DNA from: Streptomyces ficellus
GTDB lineage: Bacteria; Actinomycetota; Actinomycetes; Streptomycetales; Streptomycetaceae
Length of the DNA: 64,000 nt
Direction: 5' to 3'
Assembly (NCBI RefSeq): GCF_030406405.1
Contig: NZ_JAUEPL010000031.1
Location: forward strand, 1-64,000
The position numbers and the translations under genes were made by a program. A model generated the notes under the pieces. That model saw only the letters and a list, made by a program, of their open reading frames with translations. It had not been told where the DNA came from and did not search any database. Within the stretch, counting starts at the first letter, position 1, and each line of letters starts with the position of its first letter. Below are positions 8,526-17,520 of this stretch, piece by piece.

Positions 8526-9743
8526 TTAACCTGCTTCGGCCTGCGGTTTCTCTCGGAGGTCTCGCTGTCGGGGGACGGCTACGGGAAACAGCGTTTGCTT
8601 CCCAGCCACATCACCGGACGTGAGCCTGTCCACAGGCGTGCGGTAGGCGTATGAGATCACCGTGAGATCTTCGTCTTCCACGGCCCACGGGGAGGTGCAG
8701 TGGAGGATGCCACCGGAGGCGGTCGGCTCCACCCCAGTGCGGTCCAGTTTGATCGAGTGCACGACAACCAACGCGTTGTCCGGGTAGTACTTCCGCTGCT
8801 TCTCGACCTCGGCTCGGGTCAAGATCACTTCCAACCCCGCAGAGGTCGTCCCCTTGACCTCCACGTGCAGTCGCTTCTCCCCCCTCGTGAGCAGGAGGTC
8901 AAAGGACTCCTTGGCGCCGACGTCCTTGACCGACCAACCCTGAGCCTCGAAGTGCTCAGTGGCCATCCGGACGCTGTGGTGCTCTATCGCGCGGCGTTCG
9001 CTGGCGGTGAGCAGAAATCCCTGCCCCGGTCTACGCGGTCGGGTGCCGCTACGGGTCCGACGGCCGGCGGTCTTCTCCGCGCTCTGCTCAGCCTCCAGCA
9101 CCTCCGGAGTCGGGTCCCCAGGGATGTAAGGGGCGAGGCGCTCGGCTTCATAGAGGGTGCCGAGTAGGCCTGTCATGAAGGCCAGGTCCTTCAGCAGAAC
9201 CTCCCGCGAGGGCAGCTGCTCGCGCTCGTATGCGATGGCCACCACGTTCCCGGGGCCGTAGCCACTGCCAAGAGGGGTCCTGGCGTCCAGCTGAAGCGTT
9301 TCGTGCAGGTCCGGGCGCGCGGTCGTCGCCTTCGCCAGTAGTGGCCGCGCCCAGTCGACACGGGCACGAAGATCTTCGGCTCTGCGCGCCTTGAAGACGC
9401 CTCCCGTCCAGATGGTGGTCCCCTGATTCAACGACAGGTAGACCCTCCGACCGGAGGCGCTGAACAGGTAGACCACGTACCACCCGGTGGTCGAGCTGGG
9501 TGACTGCTCCCGCCCGAAAACCCGAACCCAGGGAATCTCCGACTTGAGCCCCGTACCATCGCGGCCCTCGACTCCTAAGTTGTCGAGTGAAGTACCGAGC
9601 GCCGCTGACAGATCCCGTCCGCGCGCCCGAAGCAGATCTGGCAGCTGCTGCCGGACGACGACGCCTCGTTCCTGCATCTTTTCCGTGTTCGCTGCCGTCC
9701 AAGACGGCTGAAGATTAAGGACCTTGCCCAGGAGATCATTCAC
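8526..9743 (-). CDS. McrB-N (DUF3578) plus DUF3883 PD-(D/E)XK-like nuclease
   Basis: The protein has about 405 residues in two parts. Residues 5-200 match the MrcB_N/DUF3578 type (LQPSWTAANTEKMQERG, then WYVVYLF and VYLSLNQGTT), a domain used by McrB-like enzymes to recognise modified DNA. After a basic linker, residues about 245-345 form a DUF3883/NOV_C domain. It has E254, D282 (SFDLLL) and HVEVKGT (E295, K297), which is the layout of a PD-(D/E)XK nuclease. No AAA+ GTPase is present. The GTG at 9743 begins the conserved domain, and in-frame starts exist up to 9833. It is divergent from the helicase-nuclease at 9919, with 175 bp between them. A modification-dependent restriction role is inferred. 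Confidence 0.72.
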   Translation of the reverse strand: MNDLLGKVLNLQPSWTAANTEKMQERGVVVRQQLPDLLRARGRDLSAALGTSLDNLGVEGRDGTGLKSEIPWVRVFGREQSPSSTTGWYVVYLFSASGRRVYLSLNQGTTIWTGGVFKARRAEDLRARVDWARPLLAKATTARPDLHETLQLDARTPLGSGYGPGNVVAIAYEREQLPSREVLLKDLAFMTGLLGTLYEAERLAPYIPGDPTPEVLEAEQSAEKTAGRRTRSGTRPRRPGQGFLLTASERRAIEHHSVRMATEHFEAQGWSVKDVGAKESFDLLLTRGEKRLHVEVKGTTSAGLEVILTRAEVEKQRKYYPDNALVVVHSIKLDRTGVEPTASGGILHCTSPWAVEDEDLTVISYAYRTPVDRLTSGDVAGKQTLFPVAVPRQRDLREKPQAEAG

Positions 9744-9918
9744 GGCCGCAGCGTAGCCCCGAGTACTGACAGCGCTCGGGGCGCCCATAGCGGAGTAGGG
9801 CCACCGACGGCGGGGTTTCGCGCCATTGCACACGGAATCTCCCCATAACTGGGTCGATTGTCAGACCCTCCTGGCAGGGTGTTCACCTGTAACAACCCGT
9901 TCGAACAATGGAGTTCCT

Positions 9919-12882
9919 GTGGACGTGAAGCAGGCGCTGAGCGCTTGGCCACTGACCGCCGATCAGCTCCCGGCGGCCATCGCAACCGACGCTGAGATCC
10001 TCGCGCTCGCCGGCGCGGGGTCCGGCAAGTCGCGAACCCTCGCTGCCCGAGTAGCCTTCCTCGTGGCCTCGGGGGCGCTCCCGGAGTCGCTGGTCGCCTT
10101 CACGTTCTCCGACAAGGCTGCCGAGACGATCAAGGAGCGGGTGGCTCAGGCTCTTACGGTGTGTGGGCTGGACCCACTCCTGGTGGGTGGGATGTACATC
10201 GGCACCATCCACGCCTGGTGCCGTCGCGTCCTCGGCGAAATGGATGCCAAGTACCGGCAGTTCGATGTGCTCGACGCCATGCAGCTCCAGATGTACCTGA
10301 TGTCTCGGTATCCCAAGCTCAACCTGCATCCACTGCGTGCCCAACACAGCACGAAGGCAGGCAAGCCGCGCGGGTACTTCGAGACGCTCAACCAGGTCAG
10401 TCGTGCCTGGACGATGATGAACGACGAACTACTCGATCCTGCACAGATCGCTGCCGAAGATCCAGTGCTGGGCGACGCTCTGGAGCGTCTTCGCGCGCAG
10501 ATGGAGCAGGACAACTTCATCGACTTCTCACTGATGCAGCGCCTCGTGGTCGAGGCGCTTGAGGGCAAGGAACCCGGGGCAGTGCAGGCACTTGCTCCTC
10601 TCCAGCACGTGCTGGTGGATGAGTACCAGGACGTGAACGTCGTGCAGGAGCGTCTGATCGAGCTGATGCACCGCGAGTCCGACACCCTCTTCGTGGTGGG
10701 CGACGACGATCAGGCGATCTACGGGTGGCGCGGCGCGGACATTACGAACATTTTGGAATTCGACCAGCGTTATCCGAACGCGGCCGTGCACAAGCTGCTC
10801 ACCAACTTCCGGTCCACGTCGGCCATCGTCGAGGCCGCCAGCACGTTCGCCGGGCAGGAGTTGGGCGCCACGCGGCTGCAGAAACAACTGACCGCCGCTG
10901 TGGACCGTGACCCCCGTGAGTTCGGCGTCCTGCGGTTCCCCACGCGGATGGACGAGGCTGCTTTCGTCGGCGACCGGATCAAGGAACTGCTCGGCACCCG
11001 CTACGAGGAAGCGGACGGGACCGTGCGCGGTCTGACTCCCGCCGACTTCGCCATCCTGATGCGGTCGACGAACATGTCCGAAGGCGATGAAACCAAGCGC
11101 CACACCGCGTTCATCCGAGCCCTGGAAACGCGGGGCATCGAGTACGCCCTCAATGCCGGCGGCCAGCTCTTCGAACGAGCCCAGCCCGCAGCCGTGCTCA
11201 GCGCTTTTCAGCTGCTGCGCGGCGAAAACCCGAACCGTACGCAAGTGGACGGACTGTTCAACTCCGAGCTGAGCGTAGCCTTCCCCTGTGCCGACCTGGG
11301 CCGCGTCAGGCACGTCTTCGCCGATTGGGGTCGCCGCATCCACGCTCCCGTCGCACCGGGCGTTCCACGTCAGCGCCTCTTCCCGCAGCAGCTGCTCCAT
11401 GACCTGTTGGAAGCCCTCGGCGTCGCCGCCAGCGGGTTCGGCGACGGCGTCATGGCCGACCTGGGTACCTTCAGCAAGATCCTTACGGACTTCGAGTCGG
11501 TGTACGTCTCGGTCGACGGCAAGGCACGGTACGGGGAGCTTCTGAACTTCCTGCAGAACGTGGCAGGCGAGGGATATGAGACCGACAACCAGATGATGGC
11601 CCGCCCTGATGCAGTGACGGTCTCCACGATCCACAAGGCAAAGGGGCTGGAGTTCCCGGTCGTCTTCGTGGTGGACGTCGAAGCCGGCCGTTTCCCAGGC
11701 AGGAAGCGCTCGTACGACGGGTGGATCCCTGCCACCTTGGTGCAGCGGGCCCTGAACAACGGCAGTTACCAGGCGGATCGGCCGGACCAGGCCCGGCTGT
11801 TCTACACGGCCATCACCCGCGCCGAGCGCTTTCTGTACGTCACCGGATCCGAATGGCTACCCGGAGGTGCGAAGCCGACCAAGGTGTCCCCCTACGCAGC
11901 CATGCTGACGCATCCCGAAGTCCGTCGCGACCTTCTCGACCCGTCCGCCCCGCCCAAGGTGATGCCCCCGCCCGCCGTTCCGTCCAGGCGTGGCGACGAG
12001 TCCGTGCTGCCCACCACGTACTCCCAGATCCACACCTACATGCGTTGCCCCCACGCCTACAAGCTCAGCGTGGTGCACGGGTTCGCCCCGCCGATCCCGG
12101 AGCTCTTCGGGTTCGGACGCGCGGTCCACGCGGCAGTGGGCAAGGTGCACCAGCTCTATAAAGACCAAGCACCCAGCCCGGTCGAGGCGCGGAACGTGGC
12201 CGAGGACCTCTTTCACCTCAAGCACGTCGCCCCGAGCCAGGACCCGGTCAACCGGCCAGGCGCGTACGAGCGTGCGAAGCAGAGCTCAGCGAACATCGTG
12301 GCCAGCTACGTCGACAAGTACGCGAAGGACTTCGAGAGCAAGCGGCAGGTCGAGCTTCCTTTCGAGGTCCCGGTGAACCGCGCGGTCATTTCCGGAGCCA
12401 TCGATCTGCTGCTCAGCTACGACGACTCGGACCAGATCCGCGACGCATCGGTGATCGACTTCAAGACCATGGAAGGGGGCCCCGAACCGATCAACAATCC
12501 CGATCTCCACTGGGAGAACCTCTCCCTGCAGGTCCAGCTCTACGCACGTGGCGCCGTACAGGTGTACGGGATGAACGCGCGGACTGGTGCCGTACACCTT
12601 CTCAAGGATGGCCAGCGGGTGTCGGTTCCGGTCGACACCGACGCCGTCGACGCCGCGGTCGCCAATGTGGACTGGGCGGTCGACCGAATCATGGAAGGCG
12701 ACTTCCCGCAGCGCGCCTCGGGAAAGAAGTGCGGTGGCTGCGACTTCGCCCAGATCTGCCCGAAGAAGGTGCAGCAGTTCGCGACGTCACAGGAGCCGCC
12801 GAAGCTTCACCTTCCGGCCAGTAACGGCGGCAAGGAGTTCCTGATGGTGTCCGCCTTCTCTCAGCTCGGGCCCGACGAGTAG
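9919..12882 (+). CDS. UvrD/Rep-type helicase fused to a RecB-like PD-(D/E)XK nuclease
   Basis: A protein of about 987 residues. Superfamily-1A helicase motifs are intact: Walker A GAGSGKS (32-38), VDEYQDVN near 233, GDDDQAIYGWRGAD near 260, TIHKAKGLEFPVVF near 570 and FYTAITRAER near 628. A C-terminal nuclease domain begins near residue 698. It has a cysteine in RCPHAYKL, a histidine in GRAVHAAVG, VIDFKT near 845, QLY, and a cysteine cluster KCGGCDFAQIC near 937, as in AddB/Cas4-type iron-sulfur nucleases. The GTG at 9919 has GGAG five bases upstream. A longer frame from 9826 lacks a ribosome site. It is probably the partner of the divergent McrB-N/DUF3883 protein, with a defence or DNA-processing role. 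Confidence 0.85.
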   Translation: MDVKQALSAWPLTADQLPAAIATDAEILALAGAGSGKSRTLAARVAFLVASGALPESLVAFTFSDKAAETIKERVAQALTVCGLDPLLVGGMYIGTIHAWCRRVLGEMDAKYRQFDVLDAMQLQMYLMSRYPKLNLHPLRAQHSTKAGKPRGYFETLNQVSRAWTMMNDELLDPAQIAAEDPVLGDALERLRAQMEQDNFIDFSLMQRLVVEALEGKEPGAVQALAPLQHVLVDEYQDVNVVQERLIELMHRESDTLFVVGDDDQAIYGWRGADITNILEFDQRYPNAAVHKLLTNFRSTSAIVEAASTFAGQELGATRLQKQLTAAVDRDPREFGVLRFPTRMDEAAFVGDRIKELLGTRYEEADGTVRGLTPADFAILMRSTNMSEGDETKRHTAFIRALETRGIEYALNAGGQLFERAQPAAVLSAFQLLRGENPNRTQVDGLFNSELSVAFPCADLGRVRHVFADWGRRIHAPVAPGVPRQRLFPQQLLHDLLEALGVAASGFGDGVMADLGTFSKILTDFESVYVSVDGKARYGELLNFLQNVAGEGYETDNQMMARPDAVTVSTIHKAKGLEFPVVFVVDVEAGRFPGRKRSYDGWIPATLVQRALNNGSYQADRPDQARLFYTAITRAERFLYVTGSEWLPGGAKPTKVSPYAAMLTHPEVRRDLLDPSAPPKVMPPPAVPSRRGDESVLPTTYSQIHTYMRCPHAYKLSVVHGFAPPIPELFGFGRAVHAAVGKVHQLYKDQAPSPVEARNVAEDLFHLKHVAPSQDPVNRPGAYERAKQSSANIVASYVDKYAKDFESKRQVELPFEVPVNRAVISGAIDLLLSYDDSDQIRDASVIDFKTMEGGPEPINNPDLHWENLSLQVQLYARGAVQVYGMNARTGAVHLLKDGQRVSVPVDTDAVDAAVANVDWAVDRIMEGDFPQRASGKKCGGCDFAQICPKKVQQFATSQEPPKLHLPASNGGKEFLMVSAFSQLGPDE

Positions 12883-13395
12883 GCGTGACGCAAGCCGGTG
12901 CCGTGGGCTGTGGATCCTGCGCTAAGGGTCTCAGCCCACTGTGCTGAAGCTGATCGATGACCTACGCCCCGACCGTCTCTTCTGGCGCCTGGACCCGGCA
13001 CCGCGGTGGCAAGCGGCCCTGGCCGCCATGGATGCGTCTCGCTACCTCTAGCTGGGCAGTGGGACCAATGAGCCGGTCGGCGACCTGCCCCTTGTCATCA
13101 TGGTCAGCAGCCGCTTGCTGCCAGCCGCTCGGACAGCTCAGCTCTCGCGGCGAATTTACAGTCCCCCAGCTAACAGGTCGCAGATGCGCCGCTGACCTGC
13201 CCGTGTGCAGACACGGTCGGCGCATGCGCGTGTCACCGTCCACACCTCGTCCCAAGAGCGGGTCTCACCGCAGACGCGCGGAACAGCGGCGAGGGCGCGC
13301 GAACACCGCTACTCCCACGAGAACGCGGCCAGATCGGTGCAAAATCTGCGCAACAGGGGGACCTGCGCGCCCGTGGTAAGGGAAGATCGACTCTT
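12883..13395. other. Gap after the helicase gene: weak hairpin and a possible gene remnant
   Basis: An 8-bp inverted repeat, GTGGGCTG at 12903 and CAGCCCAC at 12932, could end the helicase transcript. From a GTG at 12941 a 36-codon frame reads like real protein (LRPDRLFWRLDPAPRWQAAL) and stops at 13051. I cannot identify it and suspect a decayed gene. The remaining 340 bp has scattered low-complexity frames on both strands but nothing I would call a gene. Confidence 0.35.
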
Positions 13396-14037
13396 GTGGA
13401 CCCCGCCATAGCAGCCGCTCTGATCTCCAGCCCCGTCGCACTACTAGCGGCCGGGGCTGCGTATGGCGCTGGCCTCGTGCAAGGCCGAGGTGCCTACCGC
13501 GGCCCCGTTGACGCCGTGCGCCGCCAGCACCAGCGAGACGCCTACGCCGCTTTCCTTACGGAAGCCAACGCATTTCTCAGTAAGACTTTGTGGGGAAATT
13601 GCGCACAACAAGCTAGCAGCCAATTAGGCATTTCATTGCGAGACGAAGCCAGGCGCCAGGAAATCAACCGACGCGCCTTGCGTATCCAGTCGGAAGTGCC
13701 AACAGAGCCACTGAAACTCGCTGCGGCCGTCGTCCAACTTGAAGGCCCCGAAAATATCGCAGCCATCGCACGGGAGATCGAAAATCACGCCCACAACGTG
13801 CACGTCGACGCACTCTACGGCGAGGCTCCCTACACATTATTCGACGCGCTGGACGGGCGACCCGCCCCTACCGGTGAGGGTCGCAACACACACCTAGACC
13901 TACTGACCGCAATTAACAATTTCACCGACGCCGCCCGTTCTCACCTCAACGGCAGCAAGACGGCAAGGCGGCCCTGGAATCTATCAGGCGCACGCGAGGT
14001 AATTACGCGGCCAGATCTTCGATCTGTTGACCACTGA
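13396..14037 (+). CDS. Unknown membrane-anchored protein
   Basis: The protein has 213 residues. The first 25-30 are hydrophobic and small-residue rich (AALISSPVALLAAGAAYGAG), predicting one membrane segment. A soluble helical domain follows (QHQRDAYAAFLTEANAF onward). Proteins of this shape are common and uncharacterised in Streptomyces. The coding DNA becomes visibly less G+C-rich after about position 13560, unlike the transfer genes. That points to separate acquisition. The GTG start at 13396 has a weak AAGGGA upstream. The next gene begins 33 bp later on the same strand, so the two are probably co-transcribed. No function assigned. Confidence 0.65.
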   Translation: MDPAIAAALISSPVALLAAGAAYGAGLVQGRGAYRGPVDAVRRQHQRDAYAAFLTEANAFLSKTLWGNCAQQASSQLGISLRDEARRQEINRRALRIQSEVPTEPLKLAAAVVQLEGPENIAAIAREIENHAHNVHVDALYGEAPYTLFDALDGRPAPTGEGRNTHLDLLTAINNFTDAARSHLNGSKTARRPWNLSGAREVITRPDLRSVDH

Positions 14038-14070
14038 GCAGCCCAACACTATACCTTTCAGGCGGAACAT

Positions 14071-15231
14071 GTGGATCTTTTCGCTGATGAAAAACTCAAG
14101 AAACACATGTCGATCATCATGCGCGCAATTAAGCCCGCTAACCCCGGTGATCCAGGATTCGCTATGACGATCGGCCGCCCCCGTCATCGACTCAGAGTAG
14201 ACCCGCAACGTCTTCCCATCCCGGGGATCGTTCGAATAGTTCTTGAACTGATCGGGCTGCAAGATCTAGGACAGGCAGAAAAGCTCGCATGGGAGTACGC
14301 ATTTGAAGTCGACGGCACCTCCTGTTCGCTTGCTCATCAAAAATTCGGACTGCGTCTTTATGTAGACTCTACCGTTATAGCGTCCGAAGATGACGCACAG
14401 GCCCTACTCGATCGAATCACGAAAGCACTGGAGAGCGCACAGCGCAGTCTGGAAAGACGCCAATTGCGGGATTTTGCAGACGAGCAGATCCGTCAAGGTG
14501 GCTTGACGATTCGCAATCAGTACCATCGTTTGCGCGACATTTATGAGTACTTCCAAGAAGGCGCAAGCCTCGCCTTTGCCGGCCAGGGGAGACTCAGCCC
14601 AGAGTTGCCTGACGGGGGACGACGTTTCAATCCTCGTGCAACCGAGGGATTCTACAATACGGTAGCCATGGTGTCGGCATATTTCAGCCTCTTGGAACAT
14701 ACTTTGGTGCTGCTGCTCCCCTTCACGGGGTTCGATCCCTCCGAATCCGCTCTGAAAGATTTCATCGGCGAGCGGTGGGGGGAAAAGTTCAGGAAGATAT
14801 TCACAGTCGACAGGGACCCATCTGCCAAGAATAACTTCGACACTCTCTATCGAATCGCCGAGGAGTACCGCAATACTTACGGGCACGGGGGGTTCGATAA
14901 GAATGGTTCAACTTTCCTGTTTCACATGGAAGGAGTTGGCGCACTTCCAGCCGTACTCAGCAACATCCGCGGAAACTCCTACTTTAGCTTCGTCCCCGTC
15001 GACGCAGACGACTTCAGCCGCGTGAAGCTCGCATTCGACTCAATAGACGAATGGCTCAGAAAAGACGTCGCACCACTTGCAATGAAATGGGTCGAGAGTG
15101 GTTTGGATGTTTACTACGACGAGAATTTCCGAGACCAAGCATCATTGGCAATGGAATCACCGGAACATTTCGACAGATTCATAGAGTACTGCTCCTACCT
15201 AACAGACCAGGCCGCCAACATGGATTGGTGA
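14071..15231 (+). CDS. Unknown protein with HEPN-like RNxxxH motif
   Basis: The protein has 386 residues and no recognised full-length family. Its C-terminal half contains EEYRNTYGHGG, that is R267-N268-x3-H272. This matches the R-polar-x3-H signature of HEPN ribonucleases common in abortive-infection and toxin proteins. The segment lies in a helical context, after LLEHTLVLLLPF and the charged AKNNFDTLYRIA helix. The GTG start has an AGG about eight bases upstream. The codon usage is clearly less G+C-biased than that of the surrounding genes. It follows the membrane-anchored protein by 33 bp. A defence or toxin role is inference from one short motif, because no structure-level match could be tested. 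Confidence 0.6.
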   Translation: MDLFADEKLKKHMSIIMRAIKPANPGDPGFAMTIGRPRHRLRVDPQRLPIPGIVRIVLELIGLQDLGQAEKLAWEYAFEVDGTSCSLAHQKFGLRLYVDSTVIASEDDAQALLDRITKALESAQRSLERRQLRDFADEQIRQGGLTIRNQYHRLRDIYEYFQEGASLAFAGQGRLSPELPDGGRRFNPRATEGFYNTVAMVSAYFSLLEHTLVLLLPFTGFDPSESALKDFIGERWGEKFRKIFTVDRDPSAKNNFDTLYRIAEEYRNTYGHGGFDKNGSTFLFHMEGVGALPAVLSNIRGNSYFSFVPVDADDFSRVKLAFDSIDEWLRKDVAPLAMKWVESGLDVYYDENFRDQASLAMESPEHFDRFIEYCSYLTDQAANMDW

Positions 15232-15388
15232 CCGATTCCACCAAACCCATTACCGTCATCACCGTGAGTGAGGGCGTGAGAGCCACATGCGCCGTCGTTC
15301 CGAGGACGGGACATCCCCGGCCCCCACCAATCGCATCGCAAGGCGTTACGCTGGTTCGCGCCACTTCAGGATGGAGAGTGCTCCGCGG

Positions 15389-16177
15389 ATGGGACCGAAG
15401 ACGACCAAGGTCTACGAGACGCTTCACGCGCGGCTCACCGCCGGCGAGTACGCCGCTGGCGACAAGTTCCCCTCAGAGCGCACGCTGGTCGAAGAACTGG
15501 GCATCGGCCGGACGGCTCTTCGGCAAGTGCTCGCCCGTCTCGTCGCTGAGGGCGCCCTGGAGGTACGCGGACGGAGCTCATACCGAGTGCCAGGCGCGGT
15601 GAGCGTCGAGCGGCCGGAAGGGCTGGAGCCGTGGCGCATCCACGGCGAGCGCGACCTATACGACAACCGATGGGTCAAGCTGCAACTCTGGGACGTGCAG
15701 CCGCCTGGCATGGAGCCGTTCGAGCATCACGTGGTAAGGCTGCACCACGTGGCGGTAACCGCTGTCCTGGACGATCAGGACCGCGTGCTCATGATTTGGC
15801 GGTACCGATTTGTCCCCCAGCAGTTCGGCTGGGAGCTCCCTGGCGGCATCGTTGACGAGGGTGAGGACCCGGCGGAGACGGCGATGCGCGAAGTCGTCGA
15901 GGAAACCGGCTGGCGGCCGAGGTCTCTAGAGCACGTTGTGACCTACCAGCCCATGGTGGGCATGGTCGACTCGCCACACGAGATTTTCGTGGGCAACGGG
16001 GCCGAGAAGGTCGGTTCACCGACGGACCTAGAAGAGGCGGGGCACATCGAGTGGGTTCCCCTCGCAGACATTCCGGGGCTCATGGCCCGCGGTGAGCTGA
16101 TGGGGTCGGGCACGCTCGTCGCACTGCTGCACATCCTGGCCAACCGGCGTGCGCAGGGAGTCACAGCCGCGCACTGA
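15389..16177 (+). CDS. GntR-type regulator fused to a Nudix hydrolase
   Basis: About 262 residues. Residues 1-70 form a GntR winged helix (KVYETLHARLTAGEYAAGDKFPSERTL, then GIGRTALRQVLARL). Residues about 100-255 form a Nudix domain with a perfect Nudix box, G-x5-E-x7-REVVEETG, near residue 165. In the AICE pSAM2 the GntR repressor KorSA and the Nudix immunity factor Pif are separate proteins. Here the two functions sit in one chain, so it may both repress transfer genes and alter a nucleotide signal. ATG 15389 has GGAGAG about ten bases upstream, and the frame is open from 15287. It overlaps tail-to-tail by 17 bp with the XRE gene. Confidence 0.8.
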   Translation: MGPKTTKVYETLHARLTAGEYAAGDKFPSERTLVEELGIGRTALRQVLARLVAEGALEVRGRSSYRVPGAVSVERPEGLEPWRIHGERDLYDNRWVKLQLWDVQPPGMEPFEHHVVRLHHVAVTAVLDDQDRVLMIWRYRFVPQQFGWELPGGIVDEGEDPAETAMREVVEETGWRPRSLEHVVTYQPMVGMVDSPHEIFVGNGAEKVGSPTDLEEAGHIEWVPLADIPGLMARGELMGSGTLVALLHILANRRAQGVTAAH

Positions 16178-17291
16178 GCATGTCGACACGACGGCGCTGC
16201 CGAACCGATCCGGTGCGGCTCGCCAACAGTCGGGCCTGCCTCAGATGGGTGTGCGCGTCGTCGTACTCGGCTCGGGCGAGATGCGCATGCGCCAGGTCGG
16301 TGTGCAGTCCGGCCCTGGCCCGTACGAATGTCGCGTCCATGCCGTCCATCGCCTCATACAGACTGGTGACTGCGTCACCGTCACCAAGGAGCGCAAGCAC
16401 GTTGCCGTGCCACCGGGCAAGGTGGGCACCGTTCAGGAAGATGCTCAGCATGTCGGGGTCCCGGTCCTCCGGGCCCGGCGGAATGCTGGCCAGTGCGGCA
16501 TCGAGCGCACGGCGGCTGTCGTCCGGCATGTCGGCGTGCGCGCACATCTCCGCTTCCGCGGCGTACAGCCATGCATGGAGCCGAGCGGAGCCGGCTTGGC
16601 CGACGGTGCGCCGCGCTTCGCGGACCAGGTCGACGCCGAGCGCCGGCCGCCCAGCCTCGCAGAGGACGTACGCCTGTTCTGCCATGGCGTGGGCGAGGTA
16701 CATCGGAGCCTCAGCATCGCGCGCCGCCTGCTTGGCCTGTTCGTAGTGACGCCACGCCCGTTCGACCGCCCCCGAGTCGATTGCCTGCCAGGCTGCGAGC
16801 GTCGACGCACCCGCGAGCGCGAGCGCCACCGGTCGACGCGCGGTCGGCAGCACGGTGAAGTTGAGCGTCTCTTCGAGGGCTGCCAGATGACCTGTCATCT
16901 GGTCGATGAGATGAGCGGCGCCCCTCTGCCGGTCCATGGTGCGGAGCAACTCAGTTTGGTCGTTGAACGCCTTCACCATGGACTCACTGACGCTGTCGGC
17001 GGCATCGATCCGGCTGAGTAGCTCGTCGTAGCCGTCTGCCGTCGGCGCCACGGGCGTCGGCGCGGCGTCCCGCAGCTCCCCATCGGTCACGCCGAGGAGT
17101 TGCCGCAGGATGGCCGCGTACCGGTCCGAGATGGTGCGCTTGCCGTTCTCCCATTCGGACACGTACACCCGCAAACTCGCTGTCGACGCGACGTCCGTGC
17201 CGCTCCGTCGGGCGTACTGCTCAATCTCACGAACCAGTCGCTCCTGAGACCAGCCGCGCGCCGTCCGCGCACTTCGAAGTCCTGCGCTCAC
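16161..17291 (-). CDS. XRE-family regulator with TPR-like C-terminal region
   Basis: About 376 residues. The N-terminal helix-turn-helix (LRSARTARGWSQERLVREIE, then VYVSEWENGKRTIS) is of the Cro/cI type. The remaining 280 residues are alpha-helical with TPR-like repeats (AWRHYEQAKQAARDAEAPMYLAHAMAEQAYVL region), as in many Streptomyces peptide- or signal-sensing regulators. GTG 17291 is preferred, with GGACGG upstream. A TTG ten codons earlier is the alternative. The gene faces the GntR-Nudix gene and is divergent from the transfer operon, separated by about 680 bp that contain operator-like palindromes and hairpins. It is likely a second switch for the transfer functions. Confidence 0.8.
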   Translation of the reverse strand: MSAGLRSARTARGWSQERLVREIEQYARRSGTDVASTASLRVYVSEWENGKRTISDRYAAILRQLLGVTDGELRDAAPTPVAPTADGYDELLSRIDAADSVSESMVKAFNDQTELLRTMDRQRGAAHLIDQMTGHLAALEETLNFTVLPTARRPVALALAGASTLAAWQAIDSGAVERAWRHYEQAKQAARDAEAPMYLAHAMAEQAYVLCEAGRPALGVDLVREARRTVGQAGSARLHAWLYAAEAEMCAHADMPDDSRRALDAALASIPPGPEDRDPDMLSIFLNGAHLARWHGNVLALLGDGDAVTSLYEAMDGMDATFVRARAGLHTDLAHAHLARAEYDDAHTHLRQARLLASRTGSVRQRRRVDMLSARL

Positions 17292-17473
17292 AGGCCACCG
17301 TCCGGCGATAGATGCCCTCAACTGACCATCCCAGCATGCCGCACGTCGCCGCAGGTCAACAGGGGTTAACAGGCCGGAAGTTAAGTCCTGTTGGCTACCG
17401 GTGACCCTGCCTCAGACAGTCTCCTGAAGGGGCACCGCGGCGAGGTGAACGCCCTTCAAATCGGCAAACCACC

Positions 17474-17520
17474 TTGACTCTGGTGCGCACCAGATGCAAC
17501 CTACTGGTGCGCACCAGATA
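17474..17520 (+). promoter_or_regulatory. Promoter with two tandem palindromic operators
   Basis: TTGACT at 17474-17479 resembles a -35 element. A weak -10-like stretch (CAACCTAC) follows at 17-19 bp spacing. A perfect 16-bp palindrome, TCTGGTGCGCACCAGA, lies at 17479-17494 between the two. Its 14-bp core CTGGTGCGCACCAG recurs at 17504-17517, with centres 24 bp apart. The TGGT-N4-ACCA arrangement resembles operators of HutC-type GntR regulators. The GntR-Nudix protein is therefore the natural candidate ligand. The promoter would read toward the transfer genes. Confidence 0.65.

Noticed and set aside
12957..13379. 140-codon plus-strand frame after the helicase gene
   Set aside because: Composition is rich in Arg, Ser, Pro and Cys with no domain, and there is no ribosome site. 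It looks like a random open frame.
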